The notes under the pieces were generated by a model that had not been told where the DNA came from, did not search any database, and saw nothing but the letters and a program-made list of their open reading frames with translations. A DNA stretch of 62,722 nucleotides from a virus, in the IMG/VR virus record IMGVR_UViG_3300005826_000008, positions 1 through 62,722 of that record. One strand, 5' to 3'. Both the position numbers and the translations under genes were made by a program. Of the stretch, positions 1-8,145 are shown in pieces. The first letter of the stretch is position 1; each line of letters starts with the position of its first letter.

Positions 1-93
1 ATGAACCGTGAAGAGAAATGTACTTACAAGAACGGAACATTCTGCAAGTGTAAAGACTGTGGCATAAAGTATAATTACAAGAGAAACGCGTAA
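1..93 (+). CDS. Small cysteine-rich protein (30 aa, may continue upstream)
   Basis: An open frame begins with ATG at base 1 and ends with TAA at 91-93. It carries four cysteines within 14 residues (CTYKNGTFCKCKDC), which could bind one zinc. The window edge hides any upstream start, so this may be the C-terminal end of a longer protein. No function can be assigned. Confidence 0.4.
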   Translation: MNREEKCTYKNGTFCKCKDCGIKYNYKRNA

Positions 94-114
94 TTTTAAA
101 AACACAGCCGAAGG

Positions 115-142
115 TTGACGTCAGGGGAGGCGTGCTTACATT
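115..142 (+). promoter_or_regulatory. Predicted promoter for the Ro60 gene (TTGACG-16-TACATT)
   Basis: TTGACG at 115-120 and TACATT at 137-142 are separated by 16 bases. The preceding GG and the GC-rich spacer resemble the promoter at 7635-7662. Six more sites in the window share the TTGACN / TANNTT layout, which is why this is called despite a non-consensus -10. Confidence 0.6.
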
Positions 143-207
143 CTAAATATGGCGCGGTGGTCGCGCTGCGATTTGTTGAATTTTTTCAAACAATAAAGGA
201 GTCTATT

Positions 208-1785
208 ATGGCAAACAAGAGTCTATTTTCAAGCAAGGGAAACAGCAACAAGCATTCGGTTAAGGTAGTTCGTAAGGCGGATACTCATAACTTGGCTGGA
301 GGTACTGCATATAAGTTGTCTGATAAGGCAGCTTTGGCGCAGTATGCTATGACAGGAACTTTCCAGGGAACATTTTATGCTGATGGTAAGAGTCAGTTAA
401 CTAAAGTTTTGGAAATGTCGAATAAGGTTGATGAAGAATTCCTTGCAAAGCTTGCAGTATATTCTAGGCAGCAAGGTTTTATGAAGGATATGCCTGCTGT
501 TCTTGCAGCTGTGGTTGCGGGAAGAGACTCTTCTTTATTGGAGAAGATCTTTCCAAAGGTCGTGGATAATCCAAAGATGGCAAGGAATTTTGTTCAGGTT
601 ATTCGTTCGGGTGCTACAGGACGTAAGTCTCTTGGAACTCGTCCAAAGAAGTTGATGCAAGCATACTTGTCAGGATTGAATGATGTCCAATTGTTCAAGG
701 CAAATATTGGCAACGATCCATCGTTGGCTGATATGATCAAGTTGGTTCACCCAAAGCCAGGCTCCAAGAGCAGAAATGCTTTGTATGCTTATCTTTTGGG
801 TAAGGAACATAGTGTTGAAGCATTGCCTCAATTGGTTAGAGACTTCGAGGTCTTCAAGAAGGAACTTGGGGCAGAAATGCCTGACGTTCCATTCCAGATG
901 TTGACGGCTTTGCCATTGACGAAGGATCACTGGAAGACCATTGCGCGTAATGCAACATGGAATCAAATCAGGCAAAACTTAAACACCTTTGCTCGTCATG
1001 GTGTGTTTGAGGATGAAAAGCTTGTCTCTGCTTTGGCAGAGAAGCTTTCTAACCCTGATCAGGTTAAGAGAGCAAAGGTATTCCCATACCAGTTGTTCAC
1101 TTCTTACCTGAACATTGATTCTAGCGTCCCAAAGAAGTTGTCGATTGCTTTGCAAAAGGCAGCTGATCTTTCTCTTGAGAACATTCCTGAAATGGAAGGT
1201 CAAGTCTATGTAATGGTAGACGTTTCTGGTTCTATGAGTTGGTCAATCACGGGTAACCGTGGATCTGCTACAAGCAAGATGCAGTGCGTTGATGTTGCGG
1301 CATTGATTGCATCTTCAATCTTGCGTAAGAACCCAGAGACTGTTATCCTTCCATTCGATACCAGTGTGCATAAGACTAACTTGAATCCTATGGATTCTAT
1401 TATGACGAATGCCAACATCTTGCGTAAGTTTGGTGGTGGTGGAACGAACTGTTCTCTTCCTTTGGCTCTTCTTAACCAACAAAAGGCAAAGGGCAACCTA
1501 GTTATCTATGTTAGCGATAACGAGAGCTGGGTTGATAGCACTCGCAGTTATGGAAGAGGAACTGAAACCATGAACCAGTGGCAGAAGTTCAAGGGACGCA
1601 ACCCAAAGGCAAAGCTTGTTTGTATTGATTTGAATCCAAATAGTACAACCCAAGCTCACGATCGCCCTGATATTCTCAATGTTGGATCATTTTCTGATAA
1701 TGTGTTTAATGTGGTTTCTACATTCACAAAGTTTGGTAATGATAAGGATCTTTGGGTCTCTGAGATAGAGAAAGTTAGTCTATGA
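208..1785 (+). CDS. rsr: Ro60/TROVE-domain RNA-binding protein
   Basis: A 525-residue protein of the Ro60 family, ring-shaped RNA chaperones that bind Y RNAs and misfolded RNAs and work with exoribonucleases in RNA quality control. The start at 208 (MANKSLFSSK) is chosen because AAAGGAG lies just upstream; a longer frame opens at 115 but overlaps the promoter. The N-terminal two thirds is the HEAT-like TROVE region. The C-terminal third is a von Willebrand A fold with an intact MIDAS motif (DVSGSMSWS near residue 370). Length and domain order match bacterial Ro60. It overlaps the next gene by 4 bases, and a structured RNA candidate follows at 2617. In a phage with a huge tRNA set it may bind phage Y-like RNA or tRNA precursors; that role is inference. 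Confidence 0.93.
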   Translation: MANKSLFSSKGNSNKHSVKVVRKADTHNLAGGTAYKLSDKAALAQYAMTGTFQGTFYADGKSQLTKVLEMSNKVDEEFLAKLAVYSRQQGFMKDMPAVLAAVVAGRDSSLLEKIFPKVVDNPKMARNFVQVIRSGATGRKSLGTRPKKLMQAYLSGLNDVQLFKANIGNDPSLADMIKLVHPKPGSKSRNALYAYLLGKEHSVEALPQLVRDFEVFKKELGAEMPDVPFQMLTALPLTKDHWKTIARNATWNQIRQNLNTFARHGVFEDEKLVSALAEKLSNPDQVKRAKVFPYQLFTSYLNIDSSVPKKLSIALQKAADLSLENIPEMEGQVYVMVDVSGSMSWSITGNRGSATSKMQCVDVAALIASSILRKNPETVILPFDTSVHKTNLNPMDSIMTNANILRKFGGGGTNCSLPLALLNQQKAKGNLVIYVSDNESWVDSTRSYGRGTETMNQWQKFKGRNPKAKLVCIDLNPNSTTQAHDRPDILNVGSFSDNVFNVVSTFTKFGNDKDLWVSEIEKVSL

Positions 1786-2435
1786 TTAACTCATCACAGG
1801 CATTTATAGATAAAATCAATTCACCAGAATATGGTGTATGGTTTTCTATGATTAAGAGATGCCACGACCATAATAATAAGTATTACTGTAATTATGGTGG
1901 TCGTGGTATCTCTGTCTGTGATAGGTGGTTAGGTTTTGATGGGTTCGATAATTTTATTGAGGATATGGGACATAGACCGTCAAAAAATCTTTCATTAGAT
2001 AGAATAGATAATAATGGTAATTACTGCCCAAGTAATTGTCGTTGGGCTACAGCAAAACAGCAAGCGCAAAATAGAAGAAGTAACAGATTAATTACAATAG
2101 ATGGTAATGAAAAATCTGTAGCTGAATGGGCAGATATTTCTGGTATAAGTCAAAGAACTATTAGAGATAGATTAGATTCCGGATGGGATCCTAAAAAAGC
2201 AGTATTTACTAATACTAGAAGTGAAGTTAAAATAGTTATTGGAGAGAAATTTGGTAAGTGGACAATAATAAGAAATGATTGTGAGAAAGTAAAATCTGGA
2301 TCGGCAAGATGTACAGTTCAATGTGATTGTGGAAACATATCAACAATTCGTTTTTATGATTTGAAAGTAGGAAAAACTACACAATGTAAATCTTGTTGTA
2401 TGAAAGGAAATTTTTATGCAAAAAAAGTACAATAA
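1782..2435 (+). CDS. HNH homing endonuclease with AP2-like/CDCG C-terminal region
   Basis: A 217-residue phage HNH endonuclease. The N-terminal half has the usual series YGGRGISVCDRW, DMGHRP, LDRIDNNGNYCPSNCRWAT and QAQNRRSN, which makes the HNH/AP2 nuclease core. A helix-turn-helix-like NUMOD segment (AEWADISGISQRTIRDRL) follows, then a zinc-ribbon DNA-binding region (CDCGN...CKSCC). ATGA overlaps the stop of the Ro60 gene, so it is probably translated by coupling. Such genes are mobile and usually cut near their insertion point, suggesting it invaded the Ro60 locus. Confidence 0.88.
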   Translation: MINSSQAFIDKINSPEYGVWFSMIKRCHDHNNKYYCNYGGRGISVCDRWLGFDGFDNFIEDMGHRPSKNLSLDRIDNNGNYCPSNCRWATAKQQAQNRRSNRLITIDGNEKSVAEWADISGISQRTIRDRLDSGWDPKKAVFTNTRSEVKIVIGEKFGKWTIIRNDCEKVKSGSARCTVQCDCGNISTIRFYDLKVGKTTQCKSCCMKGNFYAKKVQ

Positions 2436-2608
2436 GGCGAAGAATATTATATGTGATAATGATTTTGATCATGTAGCTATTGTTATTGATAATTTGCGTT
2501 TTTAAGACTGCAAATGTTTGGGCTATTATTCGTCATAATGATGATGACACTATAAAGATATTAGAAACTAATGATCCAAATAATTGTAAAGGTTGGCTTG
2601 TAAATTGA
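2416..2608 (+). pseudogene. Small ORF split by a +1 frameshift at a T5 run
   Basis: An ATG at 2416, with AAGGAAA just upstream, opens a 29-codon frame ending at 2505. The next reading frame continues without stops to TGA at 2606-2608. Skipping one T in the run 2499-2503 joins them into a plausible 63-residue protein (start MQKKYNKAKNII, end DPNNCKGWLVN). The stop TAA lies directly at the slip site, as in programmed +1 shifts, but a homopolymer sequencing error or simple decay is equally likely. Function unknown. Confidence 0.45.
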
Positions 2609-2616
2609 TTAAAATA

Positions 2617-2684
2617 AATTAAGGTCGTAGCAGCGGGTAAGGGTTCTGAATACAGGCAGCTGTGTTGAAGGAACTACCTTAATT
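2617..2684 (+). ncRNA. Structured RNA candidate behind Ro60 (possible Y-like RNA)
   Basis: AATTAAGGT at 2617-2625 and ACCTTAATT at 2676-2684 form a perfect 9-bp closing helix. Inside, GCAGC (2630-2634) can pair with GCTGT (2659-2663), and a T-arm-like GGTTCTGAATAC lies in the apical part. No ORF fits here. Y RNA genes commonly sit beside Ro60 genes and bacterial Y RNAs often mimic tRNA arms, so a Y-like RNA is a reasonable guess. The Ro60-binding stem cannot be proved by eye. Confidence 0.42.
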
Positions 2685-2703
2685 ATTTTCTATATTATCT
2701 ATT

Positions 2704-3180
2704 ATGAATATTGATTTCTCACAAAAAGAATTACGCTTTTTAATCAAGGCATTGGTTATGACTTATGCTGAAGATTATTATGATTTTGATTTAGATCATG
2801 CCGGAGGTTTTGGGGTTAGATTAGATATTCTTGGAAAGATTATTTCCCAATTAAAACGTGAGGGTAGAGAATACTTTAATGAAGTAAGTAAACTATCTAG
2901 TAATAAGAGTAGATTTACCTCCTATTTATTTATGGGAGCCAATAAATATTCTACAGTGCAAATGAATCTTCTCTTTAGAAGAATTCGTTTTGCAATAAAT
3001 GAAATCAGTGCTATGCAACAAATGGGTGGTATGGGAACTAATTTTGATCAAGATGAATATGATAAAGCTAAATCAAATGTTACGTTAGTCGTTCTTGATG
3101 TGATGGAAGCATTGGGCGTAACTCCTAAGGATGTTTTAGATCATACTTTATGTGTAGGTAAAAGGATTATCAATAAATGA
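2704..3180 (+). CDS. Hypothetical protein (158 aa)
   Basis: Not recognised. It is a mostly helical, charged protein beginning MNIDFSQKELRFLIKAL, with no signal peptide or membrane segment. There is no clear Shine-Dalgarno site; the ATG is preceded by an AT-rich TATATTATCTATT stretch like that in front of several other genes here. Its stop overlaps the next start by 4 bases, so the two are probably co-translated. Confidence 0.72.
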   Translation: MNIDFSQKELRFLIKALVMTYAEDYYDFDLDHAGGFGVRLDILGKIISQLKREGREYFNEVSKLSSNKSRFTSYLFMGANKYSTVQMNLLFRRIRFAINEISAMQQMGGMGTNFDQDEYDKAKSNVTLVVLDVMEALGVTPKDVLDHTLCVGKRIINK

Positions 3181-3677
3181 AGATTTTTCTATTAGAGAAA
3201 CATGTATTTCCTATTAGTGTGCCGTATAAGTATTATTTTGCGTCTAAAGCAGAACTTATGAACCAGTACAATAATTATATTAATTATTCTGATGTCGAAT
3301 GTAAAATGTTCGAATATGAAATTCCTGATGAAAAATTATACTGGTTAATTGTAAAAAATTATATAGAAAAGACCTCGTATCTTTCTTATGAGAATAGAAA
3401 AGAAATAAGTTTGGATCAATGGTGTGTATATTTAGTTGAGTGCTCTGATCATTCTATTTATACTGGTATTACTATTGATGTTAAAAAGAGATTGCAGAAA
3501 CATAACAATGGAACTGGCGCGAAGTATACAGCAGCCAGAAGACCTGTTAAGTTATTAAGAACGATACCTTGTTCGTCTCATTCAGAAGCTTTAAAGCTTG
3601 AAGCGAAGATTAAGAAATTAAAAAGAAGAGCTAAATTGGATTTGATAAAGAGTGGAGACTTAGAGTATGCCTTTTAA
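3177..3677 (+). CDS. GIY-YIG nuclease-domain protein
   Basis: A 166-residue protein with an N-terminal region of unknown type (about residues 1-80) and a C-terminal GIY-YIG nuclease domain: WCVYLVECSDHSIYTGITID, then RLQKHN, GAKYTAARRPV and the EA-LE-KIKKL helix. This is the small YhbQ/UPF0213-like subclass. The catalytic Tyr and Arg positions and a glutamate in the last helix are present. It overlaps both neighbours by a few bases. It may be a homing nuclease or a DNA-repair type nuclease; the family does not settle which. Confidence 0.85.
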   Translation: MKIFLLEKHVFPISVPYKYYFASKAELMNQYNNYINYSDVECKMFEYEIPDEKLYWLIVKNYIEKTSYLSYENRKEISLDQWCVYLVECSDHSIYTGITIDVKKRLQKHNNGTGAKYTAARRPVKLLRTIPCSSHSEALKLEAKIKKLKRRAKLDLIKSGDLEYAF

Positions 3678-4536
3678 GATAAAGCCAGTAGGAAAACAAG
3701 CGAGGATAGCGGGGAGCAAACTTTCTCATGCTCTCATGAATAATCCGCTTCAAATTATAGCAAAAGAGACGCTTGAAGTAATTAAGTCGGGTATGTATTC
3801 TTATGATGAGGATAAGTATGTTAATATCTCAAACCTAATTGATCAATCAGTTAATTATACTGAGTATTGGTCATCTCAACCTACTCTCTTGGTAAGAGAG
3901 ACTTCATCTGTAGTTGAGGTTACTTCTGAGACTACAAACCAGGCTGCGGTTAGGTTATTGAGTGAAGGTCATAAGGATATTGTTGCTTTAAACTTTGCAT
4001 CAGCAACTAATCCAGGAGGAGGGTGGTTGCATGGAGCGGTTGCTCAAGAAGAAGACCTTTGTAGGCGATCTGTTTTATATGAGTGTATAAGAAAACAAAC
4101 GGCTTATTACAATAAGAATATTCCGAATGGTAAGAAAGGTTATACAGATGGAATGATATATTCTCCAGATGTTACTTTCTTTAGAGATGAAGATTATAAA
4201 CTATTAGAAGTACCATATAGTCTATCTATTATTACAGCGCCAGCACCTAATGTTTGGCAAATGGAGGATCCTTCTGAAGATAGATTAATAGAAATCTTCA
4301 AGAGAAGGACTAGGATGATTTTGAGTATTGCGGCTAAGCATAATCACAAAACAATTATATTAGGTGCTTGGGGATGTGGAGCTTTCGGTAATAATGCCCA
4401 AATGGTTGCAGAAGCATTTGATAAAGCCTTAAGAGAGATTCCAGCATTTGAATATGTTTGTTTTGCTGTTTATGATTCGCATAAAGGCAAGCCAATATTT
4501 AATACATTTAACGATTATTTTGCAGGTTTAGAATGA
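3667..4536 (+). CDS. Microbial-type poly(ADP-ribose) glycohydrolase (macrodomain)
   Basis: A 289-residue protein of the microbial PARG family (TIGR02452 type), which removes ADP-ribose from modified proteins. The PARG signature is intact: NPGGGWLHGAVAQEEDLCRR (about residues 116-135), a glycine-rich loop followed by QEE with the catalytic glutamates. Downstream come YSPDVTFFRD and ILGAWGCGAFGNN, both typical of the fold. Its start lies within the last codons of the GIY-YIG gene. With the ADP-ribosylglycohydrolase at 60865 and the NAD genes at 52.5-55 kb it suggests that this phage manages ADP-ribosylation or its breakdown products. Removal of host defensive ADP-ribosylation is an inference. 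Confidence 0.9.
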   Translation: MPFKIKPVGKQARIAGSKLSHALMNNPLQIIAKETLEVIKSGMYSYDEDKYVNISNLIDQSVNYTEYWSSQPTLLVRETSSVVEVTSETTNQAAVRLLSEGHKDIVALNFASATNPGGGWLHGAVAQEEDLCRRSVLYECIRKQTAYYNKNIPNGKKGYTDGMIYSPDVTFFRDEDYKLLEVPYSLSIITAPAPNVWQMEDPSEDRLIEIFKRRTRMILSIAAKHNHKTIILGAWGCGAFGNNAQMVAEAFDKALREIPAFEYVCFAVYDSHKGKPIFNTFNDYFAGLE

Positions 4537-4850
4537 GAGTCTACGCAATTAAATACAAGAAGGATCTTAATATCCCGCCGAAACCTCCGGTATCAGTAAA
4601 TGATTTTACTAAAGGACCATTCATTAGGGCAGTAGATGAGTACGAACCTTTTTTGTATAGAACAAAATCTGAAGCTAAAAAGGAAGCAGAAAATCTTAGT
4701 ATAGAGAAAGAGTTCGATCTCACTTCTTGTGAAGTAGTATCACTATACATTGATGAGGCTGATGCGATATTTCATCTATACAATATAGCTTTTAGTGTCT
4801 TTCCTGAGTTTAGGAAATGTGCAATAGAACCTCCAAAGGATCTTTTATAA
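4533..4850 (+). CDS. Hypothetical protein (105 aa)
   Basis: Not recognised. The start overlaps the PARG stop as ATGA and the end overlaps the next start as TAATG, so it sits in a translationally coupled string. The sequence has a proline-rich N-terminal patch (IPPKPPVSV) and no cysteine cluster or membrane segment. Confidence 0.68.
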   Translation: MRVYAIKYKKDLNIPPKPPVSVNDFTKGPFIRAVDEYEPFLYRTKSEAKKEAENLSIEKEFDLTSCEVVSLYIDEADAIFHLYNIAFSVFPEFRKCAIEPPKDLL

Positions 4851-5338
4851 TGTTTTGTCTGCCCTCAAAAGATAAAGTTAGATGCGCTCATTGTGGTAAT
4901 GAAGATATTCATTGGGAGCACACAAACATTACGCATGATTGTTATTCATATGCAGATCATTATTGTAAACATCATAGAGTACATTGGAGATGTAAATGGG
5001 AAGAATGTTCTTATGATATAGAGTATTGTTCATCATTACCCTCTGGTATTATTGTGTATACAGTATATGGTAGTTCATGGAATGAAATAAGTAATTGCGA
5101 ACATTCATGTTCATCTCATGATGATCCTGTAATTAAAACAATAGGTATAGTTAAATCTTTCTCTAAAGAGAATGTAACTGGATATGTTAAGGTTGAAGAT
5201 CAGTTATATAGTTTTCATTCAACTTGTTTTGTTTGTTCTAGGACTCCAAGGTATCCTATAGCAGGTGAAGAGGTTGAGGTAATGATAAAGAAGGTTAATG
5301 ATGAGGATATTGTAATAGCCATGTCTTCTAATCTTTAA
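4850..5338 (+). CDS. Zinc-ribbon protein with cold-shock-like C-terminal half
   Basis: A 162-residue protein starting MFCLPSKDKVRCAHCGNE; AAAGGA sits at the right distance and the ATG overlaps the previous stop. The N-terminal half has CxxC plus many Cys/His residues (HYCKHHRVHWRCKWEECS), probably binding zinc. The C-terminal half (GIVKSFSKENVTGYVKVED ... GEEVEVMIKKV) resembles a cold-shock/OB barrel. A nucleic-acid-binding role is inferred from these features only. Confidence 0.68.
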   Translation: MFCLPSKDKVRCAHCGNEDIHWEHTNITHDCYSYADHYCKHHRVHWRCKWEECSYDIEYCSSLPSGIIVYTVYGSSWNEISNCEHSCSSHDDPVIKTIGIVKSFSKENVTGYVKVEDQLYSFHSTCFVCSRTPRYPIAGEEVEVMIKKVNDEDIVIAMSSNL

Positions 5339-5360
5339 TGAAAGATTCTAATTCATAGTT

Positions 5361-5552
5361 ATGAAAAATGGATTAGTAATAGATAGATATGGATCTAAAA
5401 GATGGTATAGAGATGATCTTTTACATAGAGAAGATGGACCAGATATTGAATATAGTAATGGAAGTAAAGAATGGTATTATGAAGGAAAAAAAATAGAGTG
5501 TTCTTCTAATGATGAGTTTTTAAGATTGATTAAGTTAAAAGCATTCTGGTAA
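5361..5552 (+). CDS. Small 'HREDGP' repeat protein (63 aa)
   Basis: A 63-residue protein with one copy of the MORN-like repeat seen in many phage proteins (RWYRDDLLHREDGPDIEYSN then KEWYYEGKKI). It ends RLIKLKAFW, the C-terminal hydrophobic motif shared by about 18 small proteins in this window. Function unknown. Confidence 0.66.
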   Translation: MKNGLVIDRYGSKRWYRDDLLHREDGPDIEYSNGSKEWYYEGKKIECSSNDEFLRLIKLKAFW

Positions 5553-5570
5553 TTTGGTAATATATTTATT

Positions 5571-6269
5571 ATGTTGAAATGGAAAAATCCTTTATTAACT
5601 TTGGGCGAAAGGTGTGTAGCCTTTTCTGAGAACGAACTTAACAATGGAGTAAAGGAATCATATTCTGGTTCTTACACATCCCCTCGTATTGCAGAGTACT
5701 TCTCTATTTGTACAAGGGTACAACATGGCAGTGAAGTACCAATAGGTATAACAAAAGGTAATTGGTGTGCTGCTTCAGCTTCATTTGCTCTTCATGAATG
5801 TTTATTACCGGGAGATACTATCCCTCATGGATATAGAGTTGGTGTTGTTGAGATTGTATCGGATCTAAAAGAAGTTGGCAGATGGCATACCAAAAAGGAT
5901 GTTCAGGATAGCAAGTATAAAATCCAAGTTGGAGATGCTATTGTTTTTGATAGGAGCCAACCAAACAAACCGGAAACTAAATGGTTTCGTCATATAGGAA
6001 GAGTATATAGTAAATCCGGTGATGAATTTGAATGCATCAGTGGAAATAGTTATGGTCAGTGGAGAATTAGTAAACATAAATTGACGCAACCTAACTTAAT
6101 TGGTTTTGGAGAGTATCCAGGAATTAGATCTGTACCAACTGGTATTCCAGAAGTAGATATGGATTGGTCAAATATAGATGTTAAGGATTTGGTTCCATTA
6201 GAAGATACTGGTAAAGATTTGGAGAAAGAAGATTTTGCCGATATATTCTCTGGAATATTTAGAAAATAA
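5571..6269 (+). CDS. Cysteine amidase/CHAP-like (DUF2272-type) protein
   Basis: A 232-residue protein with an NlpC/P60-CHAP-like arrangement: a cysteine after tryptophan (GNWCAASASFALHE, about residue 65), a GDAIVFDR strand, RHIGRVYS with the likely catalytic histidine, then ISGNSYG. This fold is used in peptidoglycan amidases and related cysteine peptidases. No signal peptide is visible. A lysis or cell-wall role is possible but not shown. Confidence 0.6.
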   Translation: MLKWKNPLLTLGERCVAFSENELNNGVKESYSGSYTSPRIAEYFSICTRVQHGSEVPIGITKGNWCAASASFALHECLLPGDTIPHGYRVGVVEIVSDLKEVGRWHTKKDVQDSKYKIQVGDAIVFDRSQPNKPETKWFRHIGRVYSKSGDEFECISGNSYGQWRISKHKLTQPNLIGFGEYPGIRSVPTGIPEVDMDWSNIDVKDLVPLEDTGKDLEKEDFADIFSGIFRK

Positions 6270-6285
6270 CGTATATTTAATTTTG

Positions 6286-6846
6286 TTATCTAGCAGATAC
6301 ATTAATCTTAATTGGAAAAGTTAAGTTAGTGGTTATATCAACTTGTCTAACTACATTGATTACTGCTTGATCATTCAGCATATGAGTTATGCTTTCTTTA
6401 ATTTTTGGAACTAATGATCCAAATGTAGGAGCAATTTCTCTTGTTAAATTCTTTTGAGGGGCTGATTGGTTATGTGGAATGCCAATAGCACTTTCTAATT
6501 TTATTACATAATTAAATGTTCCTTCTGGAAAATGTTCATTCTTTTGGTATGTTTGCTGTATAATTGTAGGATCTAATCTCATACCTACATTGAATGTAAG
6601 TACGAACATATAATATTGATCAGCGTTTGGTACACTAGGCATTATTACTGAATTCCAAATAAAATCTTCGTTTGTTGCTAGTAATACTTGAGGAACATTA
6701 AGAGATATGAATCTATCAATGTAACTTACTACCTTATCTTGTGGAACTTCTTGTTGTTGAGATAATTTTTCCAATATTTTTTGTTGGTTCTTGGCAATTT
6801 TAAATAGTTTTTTAATTATTTCTTTGTTTTCCATTTTGGATTCCAC
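6286..6846 (-). CDS. Hypothetical protein, minus strand (186 aa)
   Basis: Not recognised. It is one of only a few minus-strand genes here, convergent with the amidase-like gene and divergent from purN. A coiled-coil-like N-terminus (KLFKIAKNQQKILEKLSQQQ) is followed by a beta-rich region. An internal start at 6834 (MENKEII) is also possible. The 100-base gap to purN should hold promoters for both strands; TATAATATACTATC at 6899-6912 is a candidate. Confidence 0.7.
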   Translation of the reverse strand: MESKMENKEIIKKLFKIAKNQQKILEKLSQQQEVPQDKVVSYIDRFISLNVPQVLLATNEDFIWNSVIMPSVPNADQYYMFVLTFNVGMRLDPTIIQQTYQKNEHFPEGTFNYVIKLESAIGIPHNQSAPQKNLTREIAPTFGSLVPKIKESITHMLNDQAVINVVRQVDITTNLTFPIKINVSAR

Positions 6847-6946
6847 TTGACAAAGGTTTATTATTTATATATTTTGTTATGCACAGTGATATTAACAATA
6901 TAATATACTATCTATATATTTTATATCACAGGGGAAGGTAAAAATA

Positions 6947-7681
6947 ATGACTGCTATTAAAGGTACCAATTATGATTTAATGAAGCAAGTTTCTTCAGGG
7001 AAGTATCATAATATGAATTTTGGAGTATTAGTTTCTGGTACTGGATCTAATTTACAAGCAATAATTGATGCCATTGAATCCGGTAGATTAGATGCAAATA
7101 TTAAGTTAGTTATTTGTAATAAATCAAAAGCAAAAGCTATTGAGAGAGCAAAGAAACATAACATCCCTGTAAAAATAATTAAGCATTCCAAATTCAAATC
7201 TCGTGATGAATTTGAACAAGTTTTAGTTGATGAGTTCAAGAATGTTAACATTGATTATATAGTCCTTGCTGGATTTATGAGGATATTAACTTCAACATTT
7301 CTTAATGCTTTTCATATGAGGGTAATTAATATCCACCCTGCATTACTTCCTTCTTTTAAAGGAGTTGATGCTCAGCAACAGGCTTTGGATTATGGAGTTT
7401 GTGTTACGGGATGTACAGTTCATTTTGTTGATGAAGGAACTGATACAGGACCAATCATAGCACAAACACCAGTGTTGGTTGAGCCTAATGATACAAGGGA
7501 TGACCTTGCGCATAGGATTCTAGAGCAGGAACACATTTTGTTACCAACGGTGTTGCAGTGGATTGCCAGAGGTGACGTTCAGGTCGTGGAAGAAGAAGGA
7601 AAGCGCCCCCGGATTTTAAAAAAATACGACGGGGTTGACGGTCGGCGAGGCGAGGTTATATTGGATGATGTGAGGGGGTGA
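6947..7681 (+). CDS. purN: Phosphoribosylglycinamide formyltransferase (GAR transformylase)
   Basis: A 244-residue PurN homologue that transfers a formyl group to GAR in purine synthesis. After a ~22-residue extension come the substrate loop VSGTGSNLQAIIDA, the AGFMRIL strand and the catalytic HPALLPSFKG motif with its Asn-Ile-His, then VHFVDEGTDTGPII with the catalytic aspartate. GGGGAAGG precedes the start. The last 30 codons are much richer in GC than the rest because they contain the promoter for the tRNA array. With the PurH domain at 22155 it points to purine supply. Confidence 0.94.
   Translation: MTAIKGTNYDLMKQVSSGKYHNMNFGVLVSGTGSNLQAIIDAIESGRLDANIKLVICNKSKAKAIERAKKHNIPVKIIKHSKFKSRDEFEQVLVDEFKNVNIDYIVLAGFMRILTSTFLNAFHMRVINIHPALLPSFKGVDAQQQALDYGVCVTGCTVHFVDEGTDTGPIIAQTPVLVEPNDTRDDLAHRILEQEHILLPTVLQWIARGDVQVVEEEGKRPRILKKYDGVDGRRGEVILDDVRG
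7635..7662 (+). promoter_or_regulatory. Predicted promoter for the tRNA array (TTGACG-16-TATATT)
   Basis: TTGACG at 7635-7640 and TATATT at 7657-7662, 16 bases apart, lie inside the 3' end of purN. The surrounding GC-rich sequence (GGCGAGGCGAGG) stands out in an AT-rich genome and matches the Ro60 promoter. The first tRNA begins about 100 bases downstream. Confidence 0.72.
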
Positions 7682-7764
7682 TAAAAAATCACTAACTGAT
7701 TGAAAAAGTTGAAAACTAATACGCATAATGATATATAGTCTTTAGGATATTGGTTATTATTTAT

Positions 7765-7840
7765 AGGAAAGTAGCTCAGGATGGAGCGCGTGGCGTTGGT
7801 GCTTCGAGGTCGAATGGTGAAAGTCCTTCCTTTCCTACCA
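7765..7840 (+). tRNA. tRNA, anticodon not resolved
   Basis: Acceptor AGGAAAG pairs with CTTTCCT, TA and the D stem GCTC/GAGC follow, and ACCA ends the gene. The anticodon arm (7789-7806) and T loop (TGAAAGT instead of TTCRANN) depart from consensus. The gene may be degenerate. Confidence 0.55.
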
Positions 7841-7841
7841 A

Positions 7842-7905
7842 GGCAAATGCCGTAGGGATTACATTTACAGAAAATAAATAACAGATCTCTACATTATTAG
7901 TTGCC
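7842..7905 (+). repeat. GGATTACATT element, copy 1 (minimal form)
   Basis: Outer helix GGCAA (7842-7846) / TTGCC (7901-7905); second helix GTAG/CTAC; left box GGGATTACATTT; right box ATCTCTACATT. The interior holds only a hairpin with a 5-bp stem (ATTTA/TAAAT) and 7-base loop followed by AACAG, shaped like an anticodon arm. It lies between two tRNAs. Confidence 0.75.
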
Positions 7906-7910
7906 ACAAT

Positions 7911-7985
7911 GGTACATTGGTCCAACGGTTAAGACGCTGTGCTGATAACGCGGAAACCTAAGTTCAACTCTTAGATGTACCACCA
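7911..7985 (+). tRNA. tRNA-Ile (GAT)
   Basis: Acceptor GGTACAT/ATGTACC, anticodon loop CTGATAA in a 5-bp stem with G-T pairs, and an encoded CCA. Confidence 0.9.
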
Positions 7986-7989
7986 TCAT

Positions 7990-8093
7990 GGACTAGCAGC
8001 TCGAAGAAGGAGCACCGGGACTTGAGCGAACAGCATAGAGTTATAAAAAATTCACCCGAAGGTTGTAGGTTAAATTCCTATCTTAGTCCACCA
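7990..8093 (+). tRNA. tRNA with a 35-base anticodon loop (intron-like insert)
   Basis: Acceptor GGACTA/TAGTCC, D stem GCTC/GAGC, T arm GTAGG/CCTAT and CCA are all present. The anticodon stem CGGG (8016-8019) finds its partner CCCG only at 8055-8058, leaving a 35-base loop instead of 7. The loop starts ACTTGAG. If about 28 bases were removed the tRNA would be normal; the identity cannot be fixed until the splice points are known. Confidence 0.6.
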
Positions 8094-8145
8094 AGACGAC
8101 CTCCTTTGTCTAGACTTGTGGCAAGTCTTTAAACTGCCTCTTTAT

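Noticed and set aside
115-207. N-terminal extension of Ro60
   Set aside because: It overlaps the predicted promoter and lacks a ribosome-binding site, whereas ATG at 208 has AAAGGAG.
1206-1496. Minus-strand ORFs inside Ro60
   Set aside because: Shadow frames with no ribosome-binding site inside a well-supported gene.
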